From NCBI GenBank assembly GCA_025997455.1, contig BNUP01000086.1:1-9438 (forward strand): a DNA stretch of 9,438 bases, read 5' to 3'. Below the pieces are notes generated by a model that was not told the DNA's origin, did not search any database, and saw only the letters and a program-made list of their open reading frames with translations. The position numbers and the translations under genes were made by a program. The stretch comes from Fibrobacterales bacterium. Its GTDB lineage: Bacteria; Fibrobacterota; Fibrobacteria; Fibrobacterales; Fibrobacteraceae. Below are positions 1-4,890 of this stretch, in pieces (position 1 is the stretch's first letter; each line of letters starts with the position of its first letter).

Positions 1-1377
1 CGCTGTGATGCCGAAGTTGAAGTTGAACCAGAAAAATATTTTGATAAGGTTATTGAGATAGATTTATCGGAATTAAAATCGTATTACAACGGTCCTTTCA
101 GTCCGGATCGCTCTTTCAAAGTGAGCGAAATGGAAAAATCGCTTGATGAATTTGAAAGCGTTCCCGAAGTGAGTGCGGCGTTAATAGGCAGTTGCACAAA
201 TTCGAGTTATGAGGATTTATCGCGGGCAGTTTCAATTGTGCGCGATGCCGCGGCAAAGGGAATAAAACCAAAAGCCCCTTTATACATAAACCCCGGTTCG
301 GAAAGCGTGCGTGCAACAGCCGAGAGAGACGGCATTTTGAGGTCGTTTATCGATTTCGGAGCAACAATTTTTACCAATGCCTGCGGTCCTTGCATAGGTA
401 TGTGGAAACGCACGGAAAAACAGGGTGAAAAAAATTCCATAGTTCATTCTTTCAACAGAAATTTTGTGGGAAGAGCAGATAACAATGAACAAACTCACGC
501 TTTTGTGGCAAGCCCTGAAATGGCGGTTATCGCCTCTCTTTCCGGTTCGCTTTTGTTCAACCCCGATACGGATTTTTTAATTAACGAGCAGGGCGAAAAA
601 CAAAAACTCGCACCGCCTTGGGGAGATGAATTGCCGGCAAACGGATTTATAGACTCGTCTATTTCAAACGGCAGTGATGTAAAACGGGGTGCTCCGAATG
701 TCGCCGCGGAAATTGCAATTAGCCCCACAAGTGAGCGGCTGCAAAAATTAGAGGCGTTTCCCGCGTGGGATTCCAAGGATATTTTGAACGCTCGACTTTT
801 GATAAAAGTTAAAGGAAAATGCACCACCGACCACATTTCAAAAGCGGGAGAGTGGTTAAAATATCGCGGTCATTTGGAACGAATTTCGGGAAATTTGCTC
901 ATCGGTGCGACAAATGCGTTTAACGGCGAAAAAAATAAAGTGCATTTTCAACCAAACGGTGAAGAAATGCCCGTTCCCGATGCGGCACGGCAATATAAAC
1001 TTGAAAAAGTTCCGAGTATAATTATAGGCGATGAAAATTACGGTGAAGGTTCAAGCCGAGAACACGCCGCGATGGAGCCGAGATTTCTGGGTGTTAGAGC
1101 GGTTATTGCACGGAGTTTTGCTCGCATACACGAGACCAACCTCAAAAAACAGGGAATGCTCGCCTTGCATTTTGCCGATAAATCCGACTACGATAAAATT
1201 TTGGAAAATGATACCTTTACAATTTTGGGTCTCCGCAATTGGACACCCGAAAGCCAATTCACACTTTTGCTCCATCACAAAAACGGCGCAATGGAAGAAA
1301 TTCCCCTTAACCACACCTACAACCAAACACAGTGGAAATGGTTTAAGGCGGGCAGTGCGTTGAATGCGATGAAGTGA
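1..1377 (+). CDS. acn: Aconitate hydratase, mitochondrial type, C-terminal ~60% (5' end outside window)
   Basis: Interconverts citrate and isocitrate through cis-aconitate in the TCA cycle (cytoplasmic). The frame is open from base 1, so the gene begins upstream; the GTG at 121 is only an internal codon. All three [4Fe-4S] ligands are visible: the Cys of GSCTNSS (codon at 193) and the two Cys of NACGPCIG (codons at 382 and 391). The first residues (IEIDLSEL..YNGPFSPD) match the hinge before that motif in the mitochondrial/AcnA-like branch rather than AcnB. The C-terminal swivel domain is complete, with GDENYGEGSSREHAA (substrate-binding Ser and Arg) and SFARIHETNLKKQG. It ends in TGA at 1375-1377. 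458 codons are present of a usual ~750. No lesion is seen. It converges with the minus-strand genes that follow. Family assignment is secure; the gene symbol is generic. Confidence 0.97.
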   Translation, partial: RCDAEVEVEPEKYFDKVIEIDLSELKSYYNGPFSPDRSFKVSEMEKSLDEFESVPEVSAALIGSCTNSSYEDLSRAVSIVRDAAAKGIKPKAPLYINPGSESVRATAERDGILRSFIDFGATIFTNACGPCIGMWKRTEKQGEKNSIVHSFNRNFVGRADNNEQTHAFVASPEMAVIASLSGSLLFNPDTDFLINEQGEKQKLAPPWGDELPANGFIDSSISNGSDVKRGAPNVAAEIAISPTSERLQKLEAFPAWDSKDILNARLLIKVKGKCTTDHISKAGEWLKYRGHLERISGNLLIGATNAFNGEKNKVHFQPNGEEMPVPDAARQYKLEKVPSIIIGDENYGEGSSREHAAMEPRFLGVRAVIARSFARIHETNLKKQGMLALHFADKSDYDKILENDTFTILGLRNWTPESQFTLLLHHKNGAMEEIPLNHTYNQTQWKWFKAGSALNAMK

Positions 1378-1385
1378 ATGGGGGA

Positions 1386-1423
1386 TTGTAGGGGCGAATA
1401 GTATTCGTCCGTTTAGCATTGCA
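1386..1423 (+). repeat. REP-like palindromic repeat, copy 1
   Basis: A 38-bp unit starting TTGTAGGGGCG and ending TTTAGCATTGCA, with an internal near-palindrome (GGCGAATA / TATTCGTC around one central base). By eye 35 of 38 bases match copy 2 at 2778-2815. It lies 9 bp after the aconitase stop. A run of eight T follows at 1426-1433, but too far from the stem (about 15 nt) for a convincing intrinsic terminator. The core (GGGGCGAATA..TATTCGYCC) resembles dispersed intergenic REP elements known from many bacteria. Confidence 0.75.
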
Positions 1424-1433
1424 AATTTTTTTT

Positions 1434-1553
1434 GGTGTATTCTATCCACACCGCGTTCTAAAGTTGCCTTGAACTGCATTTTTTTATTCATAATAAGATA
1501 CAAAGTCCAACCAATCTTCGTTTGGATTTTCAAATATTTTTAGAGGTTTCCTA
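1434..1553 (-). repeat. Possible degenerate third copy of the palindromic element (end of the broken nuclease gene)
   Basis: On the minus strand this stretch opens with TAGGAAACCTCTAAAAA (1537-1553), a 17-mer also present at the left end of the element at 4681-4861. Further on it has ATTATGAATAAAAAAATGCAG followed by TTC, resembling the segment ATTATCAACATAAAAAACGC before AGTTC in that element. It finishes with a small hairpin (GGTGT..ACACC, 1434-1452) where the other copies have their third stem-loop. The first two stems and the invariant CCATGTCGC segment are not recognisable, and the A-rich parts could match by chance. The TAG of the 17-mer also serves as the ancestral stop codon of the nuclease gene. 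Confidence 0.3.
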
Positions 1554-2637
1554 TATCCTCTCAATTTCTGCTTTGGAGAGACCGGTCGTTTTGGCTATTA
1601 CGGCAATGGGTATACATTCGAGTTTCATTGCACGGGCTTATTTCCTGTGCTTTGCGAACTTCACCATCTTGTCTGCCGCGAGCCTCACCCCTTGCCTCAC
1701 CGCGAGCCTCGCCTGCAAACTCACCTTCCATCCTTGCAGTTTCAATGATACTTTCGTCAAACACATTCCTGTCTATACGGTATTCATATCTTTTGCGTTC
1801 TTCAGGAGGCATATTATCAACCTGCAATTTTTCACGAACCTCTGCAAGACCCTTTGCTCTAAAACTGCTCAAAACCTCATCATTTTTGAGGTAATAAATC
1901 CACTCATCCAACCTGTCTTTTGTTTTGTTATCAAATGCGTTTATCTTCAGTAAAAAATATTCGGGGAATGTTTCGGAAACAGTCTCCTTACCCAAGAATT
2001 TCTTTTGCCTATCCGAGAGTTCGAGCAAATCGTCTTTGTGAAGTCCCTTGAACTCCGTCTTGCCCCGATAAACATAGTCCTCGCCGTGCCCAATATCGAA
2101 ATACACGATGTTTATGGAATACACCTTTGGCATTGTTTTGTATTTTTTGCCAAGTTTTATAGTAGGCTCTGAATACCTCGTTAAGAGGTAATTTGAGCCT
2201 ACCAAGCGACATGGGCGAACCGAGTTTTTATGCAAATTTAAGTGGTTCGCCATCGTCTCAGAAGAACTCCTTATTTTACTATATAAAGTTTTGGGGAGTT
2301 CTTCTGAGATTACTATTATATCTGTGATGGTCTTGTAAACGCCAAATTGCATTCGATACCAATAATCCGCCTCAGAATCATTTTGTATCTCAATTAGCAA
2401 CAACTCATTTTTCTTGTTCTTGACTAAAATATCTACCCTATTGAACTTATTTTCAGGAAATTCTTGGTTGCCTTCGCTCTATAAAATCTCTTTAATTTTA
2501 ATGTCGTCTTTGAATAACTCGGACAAAAAGCCCTCTAAAATGCCGTAATCCGCTTTGTTACGCAAAATGCGTTTTATCGCCCAAACAAAACGAATGAGTT
2601 GCTTGGGTGCAGAAGTCGGTGTTTTTTTTGCGGGCAT
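1551..2637 (-). pseudogene. Rpn-family recombination-promoting nuclease/putative transposase (PDDEXK_2), broken
   Basis: Rpn/PD-(D/E)XK transposase-like proteins are RecA-independent recombination-promoting nucleases. The ancestral frame starts at the ATG at 2637 (MPAKKTPTSAPKQLIRFVWA). Residues 65-87 carry the nuclease core, FNRVDILV..LLIEIQND (D69, E83, Q85), followed by VYSINIVYFDIGHGEDYVY and LDEWIYYLKN. Three lesions are visible. Codon 53 is TAG (2479-2481) where the family motif ILESEGNQE has Glu, one base from GAG. A single extra base near 1638-1643 throws the reading into ISPCNETRMYTHC; in the other frame the family ending ARAMKLECIPIAVIAKTTGL then SKAEIERI appears, with a stop at 1551-1553. 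About 53 extra residues between KTITDI and KLGKKYKT come from an inserted palindromic element. A GEAR tandem linker lies near 1677-1720. A downstream TTG start at 2403 would lack most of the core, so activity is very unlikely. Confidence 0.9.
2162..2315 (-). mobile_element. Palindromic MITE-like/structured element, copy E1, inserted in the nuclease gene
   Basis: Read on the minus strand, it has three stem-loops. Stem 1 is a perfect 15-bp inverted repeat (2295-2309 with 2256-2270, loop 24 nt). Stem 2 is GGCGAACC/GGTTCGCC (2244-2251 with 2214-2221). Stem 3 is GTAGGCTC/GAGCCTAC (2195-2202 with 2162-2169) enclosing TACCTC/GAGGTA. Termini are imperfect inverted repeats (TAGTAATCTC and TAGTAGGCTC, 8 of 10). 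TATAA occurs on both sides (2316-2320 and 2157-2161). Removing one TATAA plus the element (159 bp) restores a normal family sequence, KTITDIKLGKKYKT, so this is a real insertion that kept the frame. Shared segments with the copy at 4681-4861 are GAGACGAYGGCGA, CATAAAAA, and an invariant 21 nt beginning GTTCGCCC and ending GCTTGGTA (2200-2220). No protein is encoded, so mobility would need a helper enzyme. Confidence 0.72.
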
Positions 2638-2838
2638 AAGGGGAAGGTAGAAAAAGTTGAGAGTGAAAAGTGTAAATTTGAAAGTGGAATTGAAGGGAAG
2701 CGGGTTTGAATAAGTATATCTGCCCTATTAAAAAGAAATTGTGATAATCTGTATATACTATGGCAGAAAACCCGCCCTTGTAGGAGCGAATATTATTCGC
2801 CCGTTTAGCATTGCAGGGAATCGTCATTCTGTATATCC
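2638..2838. other. Intergenic gap upstream of the broken nuclease gene
   Basis: 201 bp between the nuclease start and the epimerase fragment. It contains REP-like copy 2. Nearer the nuclease gene it is purine-rich on + (2640-2700). On the minus strand a TATACT hexamer at 2716-2721 could be a -10 box, but no matching -35 is seen and there is no Shine-Dalgarno before the ATG at 2637 (CTTCCCCTT precedes it). No convincing gene on either strand. Confidence 0.4.
2778..2815 (+). repeat. REP-like palindromic repeat, copy 2
   Basis: 38 bp, differing from the copy at 1386-1423 at about three positions. The palindrome here is perfect (GCGAATA T TATTCGC). It is preceded by AAAACCCGCCC, a string that also appears inside the hairpins embedded in the two ATPase genes, so the elements belong to one broader family. 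It sits just past the point where the epimerase fragment is cut off (2839) and may mark a rearrangement junction. Confidence 0.75.
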
Positions 2839-3048
2839 TCAGCAGTCGCTTGCGAGTTCTTTCATTAGAGTAACATCTTTGGCATCGACTTGATGAAACT
2901 CATAATTAGGATTTGCATCATAAGATTTTTTTACCTGCCCGTATTTGGAGTAGTTGTCTATGCCAACAACGGTGTGCCCGCACTGCAATAATTCTTCTAC
3001 CAAATACCCGCATATAAAACCTGCCGAACCTGTGACTAAAATTTTCAT
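2839..3048 (-). pseudogene. Truncated duplicate of the NAD-dependent sugar epimerase N-terminus
   Basis: Encodes 69 residues starting MKILVTGSAGFICGYLVEEL, the dinucleotide-binding Rossmann start of an extended SDR (NAD-dependent epimerase/dehydratase), then stops after MKELASDC. The ATG at 3048 fits the family start and lies 10 nt after GGGAG; an ATG at 3057 is too close to that site. Bases 2846-2972 are identical to 9312-9438, where the same reading frame continues past ELASDC into DQILAAAAMIGG. This copy is therefore the 5' part of the same gene cut off by a rearrangement next to a REP-like repeat. The third Gly of GxxGxxG is Cys (GSAGFIC), unusual for this fold. It follows the upstream ATPase gene by 19 bp. 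A 69-residue piece with no catalytic Tyr/Lys cannot be an active epimerase. Confidence 0.88.
2846..2972 (-). repeat. 127-bp exact direct repeat, left copy
   Basis: Identical by eye over 127 bases to 9312-9438, same orientation, 6466 bp apart. The first mismatch on the left is G2845 versus A9311; the preceding GCA still matches, then the copies diverge. On the right the match runs to the end of the window, so its true length is unknown. It lies within the epimerase coding sequence (residues VVGIDNYSKYGQ to KELASD). Confidence 0.95.
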
Positions 3049-3067
3049 CTTGACCATACTCCCGGTT

Positions 3068-4654
3068 TTATCTTGCCTCAATCACACACTCATGCTTTTT
3101 TGTCTCTTTATCGTAATTGATACCTACTAACAATAATTGTCCGGGAGGGGCAGTTTTGAAACCCGCCCCTACAAAACCCGCAATATATCTTTTTTCTTTA
3201 ATTTGCTGAATTGCACTATCGGCACTTTTGTCCCATTTTAGTTCCACCACCATTGCCGGTTTGTCTACATGGTTTGGACGAGGCAAAAACACAAGGTCGG
3301 CAAAGCCTTTGCCTGTGGGCAATTCACGGATAATCGTATAGTATTTTTTTGCACTGTAAAGACTAATAGAAAGAGCACAGGCAAGCGAATTTTCGTCATT
3401 GTATTTCAGGATAGACGCGTTCTCTAGATGTGCAGAATCGATTGCATCTGCAACTGCGGTTGCATCTTTTTGCCATATATCTTGGAGCAGTTGGTCAGAG
3501 GAGTTTAACATTTTTACAATTTCTTCCCAATGGGCACCCTTGATGGCGTTCACATATTCGGAGGATATTTCATTGTTCGGAATAAATACGGTTTCGGTTT
3601 CTATATCGTAGCCAAGATATCCGTAATGAATGAGCAGGGTTAAAACATCATCTTTGGATTTAAAAGATTCTAAATCGTTTTGAAAACTTTGTATATCCAC
3701 CCTCGCCCGCTCTCCGCCAAGCATTTTTACCACCGAATCTTTTAATCCGTCAAAGTTCATTTCTATATGGATTTCAAGAGTCTCGTAGCTCGCTGTTTTA
3801 TTCCAATAATTATTGAAATGACCGCTGAGCATAGCCATAACCACCGATTTAGGATTATACACATTGCCAATTTTTGGGAACCAATAGCCGTTGTACCATT
3901 GCCTGACCAAGTCAAAACTCCTGCCATATTTTTTGCATAGTGCCTCAACCTCGGATTCTGTAAAACCCACGAACTCAGACAATTCCCAAGGATCCGTCAT
4001 TGAATACTCGTCGAACATATTGAGTGCCGACTGCGAGCCGTATTTTTTTACCGGCAAAATACCGGTCATGTAAACCAAATCTACATATTTAGCATCTTTC
4101 AATAGGTTCCGCAAAAAATCAAGATAGATGCACCAAAGTTCGGGATCGTCTTTAACCTCCCTGAACAAGCAATCCCACTCATCGATAATAAAAATAAACC
4201 CTTCACCGGTTTGTGCAAGAATATCCCTTAATGAATCTGTTAGGTTTGTTTTGTCAAAATAAGATATGTCCGGGTATTGCTGTTGCAAGTCCCAAAGTAA
4301 TAATTTTTGTATTCGTTCCTTCATTTTTAGGATGTCATTAGTTTCGCTCCAAAATTGTTGAATGTTCAAAAAAAACACATTGTGCCTGTTAAGGTGCGTT
4401 TCAAAAGACGGGTCTTGTGCAATTTTTAAGTCATTGAACATATCTCTTGAGTTGCAGTCCTTGCTGTAGTATGCGGAAATCATCTCTCCCGCCATGGTCT
4501 TACCAAAACGCCGGGGTCGACTAACGCAAAGATACCGTTGTTTTGTCCCAAGTCTTTTGTTTGTTACAGATATTAACCCGCTTTTATCCACATAAATTTC
4601 GCTACGCAGAGAGGATGCGAACTCGGAGTTGCCCGAATTTAGATAAATGCCCAT
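3068..4654 (-). CDS. AAA-ATPase-like protein with C-terminal PD-(D/E)XK nuclease domain, copy 1
   Basis: 528 residues. The N-terminal start MGIYLNSGNSEFASSL..IYVDKSGLI is typical of the AAA-ATPase-like family (PF09820), supporting the ATG at 4654, although no Shine-Dalgarno is visible. Walker A-like loop SRPRRFGKT is at 45-53, Walker B FIFIIDEWD at 153-161 (D158, E159), a TGILPVKKYGS..YSMTDP block at 197-221, and a C-terminal PDDEXK_9-type nuclease core GFAD (D453) and VVELKW (E471, K473). ATPase and nuclease motifs are intact, so it may be active, but the family's role is unknown; mobile-element, defence or selfish functions have been suggested by context only. It is the second of two tandem paralogues, with a palindromic element between them. 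Residues about 494-505 (VGAGFKTAPPG) are encoded by a REP-like hairpin. The last 283 bp nearly match copy 2. It ends in TAA. Confidence 0.9.
   Translation of the reverse strand: MGIYLNSGNSEFASSLRSEIYVDKSGLISVTNKRLGTKQRYLCVSRPRRFGKTMAGEMISAYYSKDCNSRDMFNDLKIAQDPSFETHLNRHNVFFLNIQQFWSETNDILKMKERIQKLLLWDLQQQYPDISYFDKTNLTDSLRDILAQTGEGFIFIIDEWDCLFREVKDDPELWCIYLDFLRNLLKDAKYVDLVYMTGILPVKKYGSQSALNMFDEYSMTDPWELSEFVGFTESEVEALCKKYGRSFDLVRQWYNGYWFPKIGNVYNPKSVVMAMLSGHFNNYWNKTASYETLEIHIEMNFDGLKDSVVKMLGGERARVDIQSFQNDLESFKSKDDVLTLLIHYGYLGYDIETETVFIPNNEISSEYVNAIKGAHWEEIVKMLNSSDQLLQDIWQKDATAVADAIDSAHLENASILKYNDENSLACALSISLYSAKKYYTIIRELPTGKGFADLVFLPRPNHVDKPAMVVELKWDKSADSAIQQIKEKRYIAGFVGAGFKTAPPGQLLLVGINYDKETKKHECVIEAR
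3076..3358 (-). repeat. Homogenised 3' segment shared with the second ATPase gene (partner 4897-5179)
   Basis: About ten differences in 283 bp by eye (about 96% identity), covering the nuclease catalytic motifs and the embedded hairpin. Just upstream, from codon ~435, the two genes diverge sharply. Similarity also stops at the last two codons (ending EAR here, EVA in the partner). This pattern fits recent gene conversion or module exchange rather than uniform divergence after one duplication. Confidence 0.85.
3143..3174 (-). repeat. REP-like hairpin inside the coding sequence, copy 1
   Basis: On the minus strand the segment begins TTGTAGGGGCGGGTTTC, followed by AAAACTGCCCCTCCC. The stem AGGGGC/GCCCCT (3165-3170 with 3146-3151) is extended by GGTTT-type pairs. 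Its first 11 bases, TTGTAGGGGCG, are the same as those of the intergenic repeat at 1386. It is translated in frame as VGAGFKTAPPG, a peptide type seen elsewhere where such repeats invade genes. Confidence 0.7.
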
Positions 4655-4680
4655 AGTTGTGAAGATAGAAAATTTACTAT

Positions 4681-4861
4681 ATTTAGGAAACCTCTAAAAA
4701 CTCTCTTTGTAACACAATTCCACAGATTTGAGTTTTTAGAGACGACGGCGATACTGCGAGCATTCGCCGCAGGACGATATTATCAACATAAAAAACGCAG
4801 TTCGCCCATGTCGCTTGGTAACCTCTACCAACCTCTTAGGAGGTTAATAGTGGTTACCTTT
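4681..4861 (+). mobile_element. Palindromic MITE-like/structured element, copy E2, between the ATPase genes
   Basis: Three stem-loops on the plus strand. Stem 1 is a perfect 12-bp repeat, CTCTAAAAACTC/GAGTTTTTAGAG (4692-4703 with 4730-4741, loop 26). Stem 2 is GGCGA-t-ACTGCG/CGCAGTTCGCC (4747-4758 with 4796-4806, 11 bp with one bulged T), with extra sequence in its loop. Stem 3 is GGTAACC/GGTTACC (4817-4823 with 4852-4858) enclosing AACCTC/GAGGTT (4830-4835 with 4840-4845). It shares GAGACGAYGGCGA, CATAAAAA and the 21-nt segment at 4800-4820 with E1, in the same order. Stem sequences differ between copies but remain paired. It lies opposite to the flanking genes and fills almost the whole 234-bp gap. 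Ends are approximate. Confidence 0.68.
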
Positions 4862-4890
4862 AAAAAATGAGATTTTTACTCAAATTTTTT
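4862..4890 (-). terminator. Possible intrinsic terminator after the second ATPase gene
   Basis: On the minus strand, TGAG-loop-CTCA (4879-4882 with 4868-4871) extends into an A6/T6 pairing past a two-base bulge and ends in TTTTTT. It overlaps the TAA stop at 4889-4891. The stem is AT-rich and weak, so this is tentative. Confidence 0.3.

Noticed and set aside
1051..1533. 160-codon open frame on the minus strand
   Set aside because: Mostly antisense to aconitase; its N-terminal part merely translates the REP-like repeat and intergenic DNA.
1677..1720. Tandem GEAR-coding repeat as a possible phase-variable tract
   Set aside because: Short charged G-E-A-R linkers of variable length are usual at this position in Rpn-family proteins; 12-bp units keep frame.
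1522..1953. 143-codon open frame on the plus strand
   Set aside because: It is antisense to the Rpn-family gene, whose protein is clearly recognisable on the minus strand; no family features of its own.
2479..2481. In-frame TAG as a recoded codon (pyrrolysine or reassigned amber)
   Set aside because: Only this broken gene needs it, a one-base change from the expected GAG explains it, and the same gene also has a frameshift. Its ancestral stop is itself TAG.
2558..2827. 89-codon minus-strand frame
   Set aside because: Starts in the REP-like repeat and runs in a different frame over the true start of the Rpn gene; its composition is not protein-like.
4692..4741. 12-bp inverted repeat as a simple terminator
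   Set aside because: No T-run follows, it lies opposite to the flanking genes, and it is part of a larger three-stem element found elsewhere.
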